64,000 bases of DNA. Source: CAVXZE01 sp964615365 (GTDB lineage: Bacteria; Myxococcota_A; UBA9160; UBA6930). Position numbers and translations under genes: made by a program. Where the stretch lies: the NCBI GenBank assembly GCA_964615365.1, contig CAZTOU010000002.1, positions 154,742 through 218,741 on the forward strand, written 5' to 3'. Under the pieces are notes generated by a model. It ran no database searches, was not told the DNA's origin, and was given only the letters and a program-made list of their open reading frames with translations. The number at the start of each line of letters is the position of its first letter. Position 1 is the stretch's first letter. Below are positions 25,789-35,041 of this stretch, one piece after another.

Positions 25789-27000
25789 CTAGTTGATGCT
25801 CTCCGCAATTTTGAAGATCGGCAGATACATCGCCATCAGGATCGCCCCGATGGTTCCGCCGAGAAAGACCATCATGAACGGCTCCATCAGCGCCGTCAGC
25901 GCTTCGACCCCCGCGTCGACCTCCTCGTCGTAGAAGTCGGCGATCTTCGCCAGCATCGCGTCCATGGCGCCGGTGGCCTCACCCACCGAGATCATCTGAA
26001 CCACCATCCCGGGGAAGACCCCCGCGGCCTCGAGTGGCTCGGCGATGGTGCGTCCCTCGGAGATCGCCGACCGCGTCTTCATCAGCGCCGCCTCGATCAG
26101 CCGATTGCCGGCGGTCTTCGCGCAGATCTCGAGCGCGTCGAGGATCGGGACTCCGCTCGAGATCATGGTCCCGAGGGTTCGGGTGAATCGCGAGACCGCG
26201 ACCTTCTTGAGCAGCGATCCGAAGATCGGGATCTTCAGCGCCACCACGTCCACGTTGTAGGCGAACTTCGGCAGGCGCTTCTTGGCCTGGTGGAAGACGA
26301 TCACCACGGCGGCGATGGCCCCCAGCAGCGGCAGGATCCACGCCTGCAGCCACTCACTCAGGTTCACCACCACCTGGGTCGGGTAGGGAAGCGTGCCGCC
26401 GAAGTCATCGAACATCTTCTGGAAGACGGGGATCACCTTGACGAGCAGCAGGACGATCACGGCGATCGCCACCACGAGAATGGTGATCGGATAGATCATC
26501 GCGCCCTTGACTTTTCGCCGGAGGGCCTCCGCCTTCTCCAGGTAGACCGCGAGGCGGTTCAGAATCGTGTCGAGAATGCCGCCGACCTCGCCTGCGGCGA
26601 CCAGGTTCACGTAGAGCGCATCGAACGGCTTGGGGTGCTTTCCCAGCGCGTCGGCGAAGGTCGAACCCTGCTCGACGTCGTTCTTGACCGCCGACAGGAT
26701 CTCCTTGAAGGCCTTGTTGCTCGCTTGGCTCGCCTGAATGTCGAGGCACTGCACGAGGGGCAGGCCGGCATCGATCATCGTCGCGAACTGCCGGGTGAAG
26801 ACCACCAGCTCACGGTTCCCGACGCTCCCCTTGAACAGGTCGATGTTCTCGAGGAGGTCCTTCGGCTTCGCCTTGACCTTCACGGGGACGATCATCTGCC
26901 CCCGTAGCTGCGACATCACCGCAGCTTCGTTTGTCGCCTCGATGACCCCCTTCTTGGTGGTCCCCTGCCGCGTACGTCCTTCCCAGGTGTAGACAGGCAT
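25789..27000 (-). CDS. pilC: Type IV pilus platform protein PilC
   Basis: 403 residues from ATG 27000, which has GAGGAGG at 5-nt spacing; a longer frame adds an unlikely polar leader. PulF/PilC family with two homologous T2SSF domains (~70-195, FTRQFATMIDAGLPLVQCL; ~275-395, FTRTLGTMISSGVPILDAL) and three TM helices (YPITILVVAIAVIVLLL, WILPLLGAIAAVVIVF, MEPFMMVFLGGTIGAILM). It is the inner-membrane platform that PilB and PilT turn. It sits 13 nt after pilT. Confidence 0.95.
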   Translation of the reverse strand: MPVYTWEGRTRQGTTKKGVIEATNEAAVMSQLRGQMIVPVKVKAKPKDLLENIDLFKGSVGNRELVVFTRQFATMIDAGLPLVQCLDIQASQASNKAFKEILSAVKNDVEQGSTFADALGKHPKPFDALYVNLVAAGEVGGILDTILNRLAVYLEKAEALRRKVKGAMIYPITILVVAIAVIVLLLVKVIPVFQKMFDDFGGTLPYPTQVVVNLSEWLQAWILPLLGAIAAVVIVFHQAKKRLPKFAYNVDVVALKIPIFGSLLKKVAVSRFTRTLGTMISSGVPILDALEICAKTAGNRLIEAALMKTRSAISEGRTIAEPLEAAGVFPGMVVQMISVGEATGAMDAMLAKIADFYDEEVDAGVEALTALMEPFMMVFLGGTIGAILMAMYLPIFKIAESIN

Positions 27001-27013
27001 GACTTCCTCCTCG

Positions 27014-28117
27014 TCAACCCGCGTTGGCAATTCTTCGCCCGGCGACGGCGGACCCGCCGCCCCCGATGAGCTGCCGGAGTTCATCGCCGTCACTGCTGCG
27101 GCCCAGCGCGTCTTCCATGGTGATCATTCTTCGCTGGAACAGGGAGGCGAGAGACTGGTTCATCGTCTGCATTCCGAACTTGTCCTGACCGATCTGCATC
27201 TGCGAGTAGATCTGGTGGATCTTGTCCTCGCGGATCAGGTTCCGGATCGCCGGATTGGGCACCATGATCTCCAGGGAGAGCACCCGGCCCGGCCCGTTGG
27301 CGCGCGCGATCAGCGTCTGACTCATCACCCCCTCCAGCACGAAGGAGAGCTGGGCGCGCACCTGTGCCTGCTGGTAGGGGGGGAACACGTCGACGATCCG
27401 GTTGATGGTCTGAACGCAGGAGTTCGTGTGGAGCGTCGCGAAGGCGAGGTGACCGGTCTCTGCCACGATCAGGGCCGCCTCGATGGTCTCGAGGTCGCGC
27501 ATCTCGCCGATCAGCACCACATCCGGATCCTGGCGAAGGATGTACTTGAGCGCGGCGCCAAAGCTCGCGGTGTCGGCACCCACCTCGCGCTGGTTCACCA
27601 GGCAGCCCTTGTGCGGGTGCAGGTACTCGATCGGATCCTCCACCGTCACGATGTGCTCGTTCCGCTCCGAGTTGACCCGGTCGATTATGCTGGCCAGGGT
27701 GGTGGACTTCCCGGACCCGGTCGGACCGGTCACCAGGATCAGACCGCGCGGCTTCTTGGACAGGTCGCTCACGACCCTGGGAAGCCCCAGCTCTTCGAAG
27801 GTCTCGATCTTGTAGGGAATGGCGCGGAAGGCTCCCGCCACCGCGCCTCGCTGGTTGAAGACGTTCGCGCGGAACCGCGACAGCCCCCGAACACCGAAGG
27901 AGAGATCGAGCTCGTTGTCCTCCTCGAAGCGGTGCTTCTGTGCATCGGTGAGGATCGAGTAGCAGAGCTGCTTGGTCTCCGGCGGCGAGAGGGGGGGCAT
28001 CTTGAGCGGGTGCAGCTTGCCGTCGATCCGCAGCTGCGGCGGGCTGCTGGTGGTGATGTGAAGGTCGCTGCCCCCCTTCTCGATCATTGCTTTGAGCAAC
28101 TGGTGAAGATTCGCCAT
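27014..28117 (-). CDS. pilT: Type IV pilus retraction ATPase PilT
   Basis: 367 residues. N-terminal PAS-like domain (~1-100), Walker A GPTGSGKST (131-139), Asp box, Walker B (VLIGEMRDLETIEAAL), His box (TGHLAFATLHT), and the PilT-specific AIRNLIRE motif required for retraction in known homologs. Lies between pilB and pilC, 12 nt after pilB. Confidence 0.97.
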   Translation of the reverse strand: MANLHQLLKAMIEKGGSDLHITTSSPPQLRIDGKLHPLKMPPLSPPETKQLCYSILTDAQKHRFEEDNELDLSFGVRGLSRFRANVFNQRGAVAGAFRAIPYKIETFEELGLPRVVSDLSKKPRGLILVTGPTGSGKSTTLASIIDRVNSERNEHIVTVEDPIEYLHPHKGCLVNQREVGADTASFGAALKYILRQDPDVVLIGEMRDLETIEAALIVAETGHLAFATLHTNSCVQTINRIVDVFPPYQQAQVRAQLSFVLEGVMSQTLIARANGPGRVLSLEIMVPNPAIRNLIREDKIHQIYSQMQIGQDKFGMQTMNQSLASLFQRRMITMEDALGRSSDGDELRQLIGGGGSAVAGRRIANAG

Positions 28118-28129
28118 CGCGAAAAACTC

Positions 28130-29830
28130 CTAGAAGTCCGCAGCCGATACGCGGAAGACCTCGTTCATCGTCGTCACACCTTCTGCCAGCTTGTGGAGAG
28201 CGCTCTGGCGCAGGGTCAGCATTCCCAGCCGAATCGCCTCGCGCTTGAGCTCCGCCGCCGACGCCCCGTTCAACACGAACTCCTTCAGCTCCTCGCCGAT
28301 CGGCATCACTTCGTAGAGCGCGATGCGTCCCTTGAAGCCAGTCTCCGAGCAGTTGCGACAGCCGCGGCCATGGTAGGGGGTGACGTCACCCGCCTTGCTC
28401 TCCTCCATTCCCGCCTGCACCAGATCCTCGACACGCGTCTCGGCATCCGGCTCCCTGCATTCCGGGCAGATTCGCCGCGCCAGGCGCTGGGCCACGATGC
28501 AGTTCACCGAGGAGGCCACCAGGAACGGCTCGATGCCCATGTTGAGGAGGCGGTTGATGGTGGAAGGTGCGTCGTTGGTGTGCAGGGTCGAGAGAACCAT
28601 GTGCCCGGTCAGCGCGGCCTTCACTCCGATCTCGGCGGTCTCGAAGTCCCGGATCTCGCCGACCATGATGATGTCCGGGTCCTGGCGGAGGAAGGCGCGA
28701 AGCGCGGAGGCGAAATTCAGGCCGATGTCCTCGTGCATCTGGACCTGGTTGATGCCGGTCAGATTGAACTCGACCGGATCTTCGGCCGTGGAGATGTTCT
28801 CGGTCGTCTTGTTCAGCTCACTGAGCCCCGAGTAGAGGGTGGTCGTCTTTCCGGAACCGGTGGGTCCGGTGACCAGCACCATCCCGTAGGGCTGATAGAT
28901 CGAGTTCTTGAAGTCCTCCAGCTGCTCCGACTCGAAGCCGAGCTTCGTCATGTCGAGCTGCAGGTTGGACTTGTCGAGGAGGCGTAGCACCGTCTTCTCG
29001 CCGAAGAGCGTGGGAAGCACGGAGACGCGGTAGTCCATCTCCTTGCCCCGCCCGAGCTTCAGCTTGATGCGCCCGTCCTGCGGCAGGCGCCGCTCCGCGA
29101 TGTCCAGCTCGGACATGATCTTGACGCGCGAAGTGATCGCGTTCTTGAGCTTCATCGGCGGCCGCATCACCTCGTAGAGCACGCCGTCGATCCGGTAGCG
29201 GACGCGGAACTCCTTCTCGTAGGGCTCGATGTGGATGTCCGAAGCGAGCTTCTTGATCGCGTCGGTGAGGATCAGGTTCACCAGCTTGACGACCGGTGCG
29301 TCTTCCGACTCCCGGGCCAGCTCACCGATGTCCAGGTCGTCCTCGTCCTGGATGACCTCGAGGTCCGAGTCGTCGAAGTCGGCCATCACGTCGTCGATGC
29401 TCGAGGTCTGGTCGTAGAAGCGATCGACGGCCCGCTTGATGGCCTCTTCGGAGGCGACGACGACTTCGATGTTGTAGCCGGTGAGGAACTTGATGTCGTC
29501 GATCGCGAAGATGTTGGAGGGGTCCGCGGTCGCGAGAATCAGCCTCGACCCGGCCCGATTGACCGGTAGCACGGTGTGCTTGACGGCGACCTCTTCCGGG
29601 ATGAGCTGGATCACGGCCGGATCGACCTCGAACTCGTCGAGATCGATCCCGGGGACGCCGTACTGTTTGGCGACGAACTCCGAGAGCTCGCTCTCCTCGA
29701 GGAAGCCCAGCTTGGTGATCTGAGCCCCCAGGCGACCGCCGGCGGTGCGCGCGTCCTCTCGCGCCTTCCTGAGCTGCTCTGCGGAGAGCAGATTCTCTTT
29801 CACCAGCAGTTCGCCGATCCGCTCGTTCAA
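28130..29830 (-). CDS. pilB: Type IV pilus extension ATPase PilB
   Basis: 566 residues starting at TTG 29830 (AGAGGGG upstream). N-terminal GspE/MshEN domain (~1-150, IGELLVKENLL, KLGFLEESELSEF), then the secretion ATPase: DIHIEPYEKEFRVRYRIDG, Walker A GPTGSGKTT, Asp box, Walker B (IIMVGEIRDFETAEI), TGHMVLSTLHT. The tetracysteine zinc site is present (CPEC, later CRNC). First gene of the pilB-T-C-S-R-kinase run. Confidence 0.96.
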   Translation of the reverse strand: MNERIGELLVKENLLSAEQLRKAREDARTAGGRLGAQITKLGFLEESELSEFVAKQYGVPGIDLDEFEVDPAVIQLIPEEVAVKHTVLPVNRAGSRLILATADPSNIFAIDDIKFLTGYNIEVVVASEEAIKRAVDRFYDQTSSIDDVMADFDDSDLEVIQDEDDLDIGELARESEDAPVVKLVNLILTDAIKKLASDIHIEPYEKEFRVRYRIDGVLYEVMRPPMKLKNAITSRVKIMSELDIAERRLPQDGRIKLKLGRGKEMDYRVSVLPTLFGEKTVLRLLDKSNLQLDMTKLGFESEQLEDFKNSIYQPYGMVLVTGPTGSGKTTTLYSGLSELNKTTENISTAEDPVEFNLTGINQVQMHEDIGLNFASALRAFLRQDPDIIMVGEIRDFETAEIGVKAALTGHMVLSTLHTNDAPSTINRLLNMGIEPFLVASSVNCIVAQRLARRICPECREPDAETRVEDLVQAGMEESKAGDVTPYHGRGCRNCSETGFKGRIALYEVMPIGEELKEFVLNGASAAELKREAIRLGMLTLRQSALHKLAEGVTTMNEVFRVSAADF

Positions 29831-29923
29831 GATCCCCTCTCCGCCTGTCCTCTGGACGCGAGGATTCGCCCGCGGGCCCTGCTCTTGCGGCCTCCGCCTG
29901 CGCGTGCAGGAAACCCCTGCGAA

Positions 29924-29943
29924 CCCGCCAGGTTATCGGCGGG
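29924..29943 (-). terminator. Weak hairpin after the flippase-like gene
   Basis: CCCGCC/GGCGGG stem with an 8-nt loop, 15 nt past the stop at 29958 on the minus strand, followed by TTCGCAGGGGTTTCC. The 127-bp gap to pilB must also contain the pilB promoter; none is obvious. Confidence 0.3.
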
Positions 29944-29957
29944 CCGGGAAGGGATCT

Positions 29958-31082
29958 TTACTTCGCTGCGGGGTCTTCGAGGGAAGCGCCGCCGGCCTCG
30001 AGGGTTTCGTCCAGGCGGGTGTTGCGAAATCGGAGCACCGCCAGGCCGGTGGCGGTCACCGTCACCCAGAAGACGGCGTGGCAGAGGGTCCCGAGCGCCA
30101 CAGCCGCTTCCTTGGGGACCCCCAGGGGCTGAAGAGCCACCCAGCAGGCCGCGTGATAGGGCCCGAAGAACCCCGGCGCAGAGGGCAGCGCGACGGCCGC
30201 GCCCACCCAGATGAGCAGGTTGTAGCTCGCCGTCAGGGTGTGGATCGGACCTCCGAGATCGATATCGAAGGCCATCAGGGCGGCGAAGAAGGGAATGATC
30301 GAGATCACCAGCCAGAGATTGACCGTGTGGAGTGTCACCCACATCACCGAGTGCCTGCCCCGCAACCCGCCCATCCCTTCGGCGAGCGCACGCAGCAGCT
30401 CCGCCACCCGCCGCCGCCAGCGCCGGGGAAGCAGGGGGCCGGAAATCCGCTTTCCGATCGCGACCGTCTTGTCCGGCGCCACCCGCAGAGCCACGATGAA
30501 GATGACGGGCACTGCCACCAGCGCGGCCAGTGGGGGCAGGACCGCCCGCGGATCGAGCCCGGTCGCCGCGGCACCTCGAGATCCCAGCACCAGAGCCGCC
30601 AGGCTCAACACCACCGCCGCGTCGATCAAGCGTTCCACGATCACGGTGCCGAAGATCGCCGCGCTGGAGACGCCCGCTTCGCGGCCCAGATACCAGGAGC
30701 GGACCACCTCTCCGAGGCGCAGCGGGAAGACGTTGTTGACCATGAAGCCGACGGAGGTGGCGCGGAAGACGGCGCCCCGCTCGATTCGCGCGACCGCCAG
30801 GGCGAGGTGCCGCCAGCGCAACGCCCGGACGTACAGGGTGGCCAGATAGGCAGCCACCGAGGGAATCAGCAGCACCGCCAGGTTGACCCGAGCGATGTCG
30901 CGAGCCAGGGTCTCGAAGGAGACCCCTCGCAGCGCGAACCAGAGGGTCACCGCGGTGATCAGGAGACCGATCAGGATTCGGGGATCGCCGAGGCCGGGGA
31001 GACGGCGCCTAGCCCGCATGGCCCACCCGCTCGCCGCTGCGGCCCGATGAGGGACGAGCGCTTCCTCCGCGGTGTCTCTCAC
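29958..31082 (-). CDS. Flippase-like integral membrane protein (UPF0104/LPG synthase TM family)
   Basis: 374 residues with about eight transmembrane helices (first at ~36-52, ILIGLLITAVTLWFALRG) and the family signatures LYVRALRWRHL, GFMVNNVFPLRLGEVVRSWYL and LPSAPGFFGPYHAACWVAL. The family (AglD/MprF transmembrane part) moves or modifies lipids or lipid-linked sugars; a substrate cannot be read from sequence. No catalytic MprF soluble domain is present. GTG 31082 is taken; ATG 31019 is an alternative start close to the first TM helix. Ten nt after ribF, same strand. Confidence 0.8.
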   Translation of the reverse strand: MRDTAEEALVPHRAAAASGWAMRARRRLPGLGDPRILIGLLITAVTLWFALRGVSFETLARDIARVNLAVLLIPSVAAYLATLYVRALRWRHLALAVARIERGAVFRATSVGFMVNNVFPLRLGEVVRSWYLGREAGVSSAAIFGTVIVERLIDAAVVLSLAALVLGSRGAAATGLDPRAVLPPLAALVAVPVIFIVALRVAPDKTVAIGKRISGPLLPRRWRRRVAELLRALAEGMGGLRGRHSVMWVTLHTVNLWLVISIIPFFAALMAFDIDLGGPIHTLTASYNLLIWVGAAVALPSAPGFFGPYHAACWVALQPLGVPKEAAVALGTLCHAVFWVTVTATGLAVLRFRNTRLDETLEAGGASLEDPAAK

Positions 31083-31092
31083 CCATTCTCAT

Positions 31093-32043
31093 TCATGGAC
31101 GTCCGAGGAGTTTGCGCGCGGACGCGACGTCCGCGGCGATCTGGGCCTTGAGCGCTTCCAGGCCCGGAAAGCGCCGCTCGGCGCGGAGATGGTGCTCGAA
31201 GGAGAGCTCCACGCGCCTCCCGTAGACCCGGCTGTCGAAGTCCAACAGATGGGCCTCGGCGACGATCGGATCGCCTCGCTTGAAGGTGGGGCGGTGTCCC
31301 ACGTTGGTCACGGCAGGATGGAGGGATCCTCGCGGCGGATCTCCGTCCTCGAGGAAGCGGGCGTGGCCGGCGTACACCCCTCGGGAGGGCAGGAGCTCGT
31401 TCTCGGGAGCGAGATTGATGGTGGGGAACCCGATTTCCACCCCGCGCCGGTCCCCCTCCACCACCAGCCCCCGGACGCGGTAGGGACGAGCCAGGAGCTC
31501 CCCGGCCTCCTCCACCTCTCCCGCTCCCAGCAGCTCCCGGATCCGGGTCGAGTTCACGTCCCGGCTGCCCATCGTCACCTCGGGGATGATGGTGACGGAG
31601 AACCCGAGATGCGGGCCCAGCTCGGTCAGGGTGCGCATCGACCCCCCCCGGTCCCTGCCGTAGCGGAAGTCGTACCCGACGTAGACGGCGATGGGCTCGA
31701 GCCGCTCGTGGATCACCCCCCGGACGAAATGCTCGGGCGGCAGAGACGCCAGCTCGCGGGTGAACGGCTCCACGATCACCAGGTCCACGCCGATCTCGTC
31801 GAGGAGCTCCAGCTTTTGCTCCAGGGTGGTGAGAAGCCGAGGCGCCCGATCCGGATAGAGGAGCTTCCTGGGGTGCGGGTCGAAGGTGAAGACCGCCGCT
31901 TCGCCGCGCACCGAGCGGGCTCGTTCGATCACGGTTTCCATGATGGAACGGTGCCCCACGTGAAGCCCATCGAAGTTCCCGATGGTCCACACACCGTTCT
32001 CGAGCGGCTTCTCCAGACCGCCACTCCCCTGCACCACCCTCAA
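31093..32043 (-). CDS. ribF: Bifunctional riboflavin kinase / FAD synthetase
   Basis: 316 residues, the usual length. N-terminal FAD synthetase nucleotidyltransferase domain with IGNFDGLHVGH (HxGH, ~residues 21-31) and STRIRELL; C-terminal riboflavin kinase domain with GDRRGVEIGFPTINL (~200-214) and TNVGHRPTFKRG. Makes FMN then FAD. Divergent from the LptF-type gene with only 16 bp between starts. Confidence 0.95.
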   Translation of the reverse strand: MRVVQGSGGLEKPLENGVWTIGNFDGLHVGHRSIMETVIERARSVRGEAAVFTFDPHPRKLLYPDRAPRLLTTLEQKLELLDEIGVDLVIVEPFTRELASLPPEHFVRGVIHERLEPIAVYVGYDFRYGRDRGGSMRTLTELGPHLGFSVTIIPEVTMGSRDVNSTRIRELLGAGEVEEAGELLARPYRVRGLVVEGDRRGVEIGFPTINLAPENELLPSRGVYAGHARFLEDGDPPRGSLHPAVTNVGHRPTFKRGDPIVAEAHLLDFDSRVYGRRVELSFEHHLRAERRFPGLEALKAQIAADVASARKLLGRP

Positions 32044-32059
32044 TGCTAAGCTCCCGCGC

Positions 32060-33139
32060 GTGACGATCCTCTGGCGCTACGTCTCGCTGCGTTTCGTGCG
32101 CTCGTTCCTGGGTTCGGCGGCGATTCTCGCGCTCTCCGTGATCATCGTCGACATGCTGCTCAACCTGGACGAGATCATCGAGGCCAAGGAGGGCATCTGG
32201 GGAGTGACCCAGGTCCTCCTCATGCGCACCGCCTCCTTCTACCTCCCCTATCTGATTCCCTTCGCCACCTTCATCGGTGTCTTTCTGTCCCTCGGAATCT
32301 CGGCGCGTTCGCGGGAGATCCTGGCCATGAAGGCCGGCGGGATCTCTCCGCTTCGAGCCGTCGTTCCGATCTTCCTGTTGTCGATCGCGATCTCCGCTGG
32401 AGCGCTGATCCTGAACGAGACCGTCACCGTCCCTACATCCTCATCCCTGAACCAGCAGCTCGGCGTCCGGTCCGGAGAGATCTACCTGCGCTCCGGGACG
32501 ATCTGGTACCACACCGGCCGCTTCGTCTACAACCTCCGCAATCCCAATGCCGATGAGCAGACCGTCCACGACATCCGGGTCTTCGAACGCGACGCAGCCG
32601 GCCGGCTGGTCCGGCTGATCCGCGCGAAGCAGGCCCACCGCGAGGGTCCGGGTGTCTGGCGATTCCGCGATGCCATCGTGCGGAGCTTCGACCCGGAGGT
32701 CCCCGACGCTCCCCCTTCCGTCGAGCGTTCTCCCGACATCACCCTGGAGCTGGCCGAGGAGCGCAGCCCCCGCCTGCTGCGGGCGGAGCTCGCCACTCTG
32801 CCCGTCTGGACCCTCGCCCGCCATGTGGCGTCCGTCAGGATGAGCGGCGCTGAGGCGACCGGCGCCGAGGCGCTCCTGAGTGCGCGCCTCAGCGGTCCGC
32901 TGCTGGTGATCCTCTTCGCTCTTCTCGCCGTCCCTCTCTCCCTTCGCGTCGAGCAAACCCAGAGCGTCGCGCTTCCGGCAGTCCAGGCTGCGCTGATTCT
33001 CTTCGTCTTCCTGATGGCGCACGAGTACGTGCCGAGATTCGCCGGGCTGGGCTCCCTGTCGGCGGCCTTCGCTCCGTGGTTCGTGCTCACGCTGTTCTTC
33101 GCATACGGTGGCTGGCGCCTGGCGCGGGCTCCCCGCTAG
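32060..33139 (+). CDS. LptF/LptG-family permease (LPS export)
   Basis: 359 residues from GTG 32060. YjgP/YjgQ fold: three N-terminal TM helices (SFLGSAAILALSVIIVDMLL, YLPYLIPFATFIGVFLSLGI, LRAVVPIFLLSIAISAGALIL), a periplasmic beta-jellyroll (~130-240), and three C-terminal TM helices (LSGPLLVILFALLAVPLSLR onward). The motif SREILAMKAGGISPLRAV is family-typical. It moves LPS from the inner membrane with LptB and its partner permease, not present here. No SD is visible and the start is 16 bp from ribF, so a leaderless transcript is possible. Confidence 0.87.
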   Translation: MTILWRYVSLRFVRSFLGSAAILALSVIIVDMLLNLDEIIEAKEGIWGVTQVLLMRTASFYLPYLIPFATFIGVFLSLGISARSREILAMKAGGISPLRAVVPIFLLSIAISAGALILNETVTVPTSSSLNQQLGVRSGEIYLRSGTIWYHTGRFVYNLRNPNADEQTVHDIRVFERDAAGRLVRLIRAKQAHREGPGVWRFRDAIVRSFDPEVPDAPPSVERSPDITLELAEERSPRLLRAELATLPVWTLARHVASVRMSGAEATGAEALLSARLSGPLLVILFALLAVPLSLRVEQTQSVALPAVQAALILFVFLMAHEYVPRFAGLGSLSAAFAPWFVLTLFFAYGGWRLARAPR

Positions 33140-33158
33140 GAGCCGGACCGGATTCCGC

Positions 33159-34082
33159 TCATTCGGAGGATCGGGGGGATTCCGACGACCCCGGAGGTCC
33201 TCCCTCGCTTCCGGCGCTGAGCAGCCGGAAGAACTCGTGGTCGGGCGGAAGCACCATGGTCGTGCCCTCACCGATCGTCTTGCGATACGCCTCGAGGCCG
33301 CGAAGGAAGGCGTAGAACTCGGCATCCGTGGAGTAGGCCTCGGCGTAGATCCGCACCGCTTCGGCGTCCCCCTTGCCGCGCTCGATCTCGGCCTGGCCGC
33401 GGGCCTCGGCCACGATCACCCGCGCTCCCCGGTCGGCCTCTGCCCGGATTCGCCGGGCCTGCTCTTCGCCCTCGGCGCGATTCTTGCGCGCCTGACGCTC
33501 GCGCTCCGCCCGCATCCGCGCGTACACGTTCTCCTCGGCACCGCGCGGAAGCTCGGTCCGGTTGATCCGGACGTCGTTGATCTCGATGCCGAAGCGAGCC
33601 AACGCCTCGCCGCTCTTCTGGCCGATCTCCTCCATGATCTCGGCCCGCTTGTCCTTGAGCACCTCCACGAGCGTGTGCTGGCCGATCACCTCGCGCACCT
33701 TCGCTCGAACCTGCTGGCCGATCTGGGTCTTTGCCTCGGCGATTCCGGTGGGGAACGACTTATAGAACTGAAGCGGATCGGCGATGCGCCAGATCACGTA
33801 GTTGTCCACGACGATCCGCTCGCGATCGGTCGTCTGGATCTCCTTCGGCTCCGATGCCAGGTGCAGCCAGCGGCTATCGTAGCTGCGCATCTCCTCCAGC
33901 ACGGGGAGCCGCAGCGACAAACCGGGACCGGTGTGCTCGTCCCGGGGGTTGCCCAGCAGCAGCAGGAGCCGCTGCTGATCCTCGCGGGTCACCAGCACGG
34001 GACCGATCCCCTGCCGACCAGCCGCGATCAGCCCCACCGCCAGCGCCGCGAGAATCAGGATGATGGTGAGCAGCCGAGTCAC
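33159..34082 (-). CDS. hflC: HflC, SPFH-domain protease modulator
   Basis: 307 residues. N-terminal TM helix (~4-22, LLTIILILAALAVGLIAAG), SPFH domain (~35-200; TTDRERIVVDNYVIWRIADP), long charged helical region (RAERERQARKNRAEGEEQ) and the HflC-typical SEFYAFLR-like segment (DAEFYAFLRGLEAYRKT). With HflK it forms a membrane cage around FtsH. It overlaps hflK by 4 nt and closes the run; the convergent LptF gene ends 19 bp away. Confidence 0.92.
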   Translation of the reverse strand: MTRLLTIILILAALAVGLIAAGRQGIGPVLVTREDQQRLLLLLGNPRDEHTGPGLSLRLPVLEEMRSYDSRWLHLASEPKEIQTTDRERIVVDNYVIWRIADPLQFYKSFPTGIAEAKTQIGQQVRAKVREVIGQHTLVEVLKDKRAEIMEEIGQKSGEALARFGIEINDVRINRTELPRGAEENVYARMRAERERQARKNRAEGEEQARRIRAEADRGARVIVAEARGQAEIERGKGDAEAVRIYAEAYSTDAEFYAFLRGLEAYRKTIGEGTTMVLPPDHEFFRLLSAGSEGGPPGSSESPRSSE

Positions 34083-35041
34083 GGCTTCGTCTCCTTGCGC
34101 GCAGTGCCGAGCGGCAGATAGGGCAGCACCGAGGCGGTGCCGGGCTCGATGATCACCTTCTCCACCTCCGGCAGGACTTCCTCCATGGTCTCCAGGTAGA
34201 GACGCTTACGCGTGATTTCCGGTGCCTTCTGGTACTCGCTCGTGACGGCGAGGAAGCGCTCCGCCTCGCCCCGGGCCTCGGCGATCTTCGAGTCCCGGTA
34301 GCCGACCGCCGCCTGCACCACCTCGCTGGCCTCGGCGCGCGCCCGCGGCAGCACCTCGTTCGCGTAGCCCTCCGCCTCGTTCACCTTGCGGTTGCGGTCC
34401 TGCGCGGCCGCGATCACGTCGTCGAAGGCGTCGCGCACCGGTGCCGGCGGCTGCACCTCCTGCAGCTCGATGCCCTCCACGTGGACTCCGGACTCGTAGC
34501 GGTCCAGGATCCGCTGGAGCAGCTCGGCCGCCTCGTCCTGGATGATGCCCCGCTTCTCCGAGAGCACGTCGTCCACGCTGTTGCGGCCCACCACCTCGCG
34601 CATGGCCGCCTGGGCGCTGTCGCGCAGCGTCTCGCGAAGGTCGGCGATGCGATAGCGCGACTCGAAAGCCTTCCCCACCTTGTACTTCACCACGAATTCG
34701 AGATCGACGATGTTGTTGTCTCCAGTCTGCATCGCCGTCTCGGTCAGCGTCATCGCCTCGCGCGCCGTGTCGATGTCCCCGAACTGTTCGCGCGCCACCA
34801 GCCCGACGTTCACGATCTCGCGGCTCTCGATGGGCGGAGGCAGCTGCCAGCGCAGGCCTTCTCTCACCTCCGTGGTCCGGTACTTGCCCAAGCGCAGGAT
34901 CACGGCGGCCTCGCCCGGATTCAGGCGATAGACGCCCCACGAAGCCCAGAAGCCCAACAGGCCCAGCAACAGCAACACCAGGAGCAGCCGCCCGAGCAGC
35001 CGCCCCACCTTTCGCTCCTCGGAGGTGCCGTCGCGCGCCAT
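34079..35041 (-). CDS. hflK: HflK, SPFH-domain protease modulator
   Basis: 320 residues with one N-terminal TM helix (~15-35, LLLVLLLLGLLGFWASWGVY), SPFH domain (~40-220; DNNIVDLEFVVKYKV, GVHVEGIELQEVQPPAPV as in HflK), and a helical region rich in Ala/Glu/Arg. It lacks the long Gly-rich N-terminus of the E. coli protein. Starts 1 nt after the slipin gene ends and overlaps hflC by 4 nt. Confidence 0.92.
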   Translation of the reverse strand: MARDGTSEERKVGRLLGRLLLVLLLLGLLGFWASWGVYRLNPGEAAVILRLGKYRTTEVREGLRWQLPPPIESREIVNVGLVAREQFGDIDTAREAMTLTETAMQTGDNNIVDLEFVVKYKVGKAFESRYRIADLRETLRDSAQAAMREVVGRNSVDDVLSEKRGIIQDEAAELLQRILDRYESGVHVEGIELQEVQPPAPVRDAFDDVIAAAQDRNRKVNEAEGYANEVLPRARAEASEVVQAAVGYRDSKIAEARGEAERFLAVTSEYQKAPEITRKRLYLETMEEVLPEVEKVIIEPGTASVLPYLPLGTARKETKP

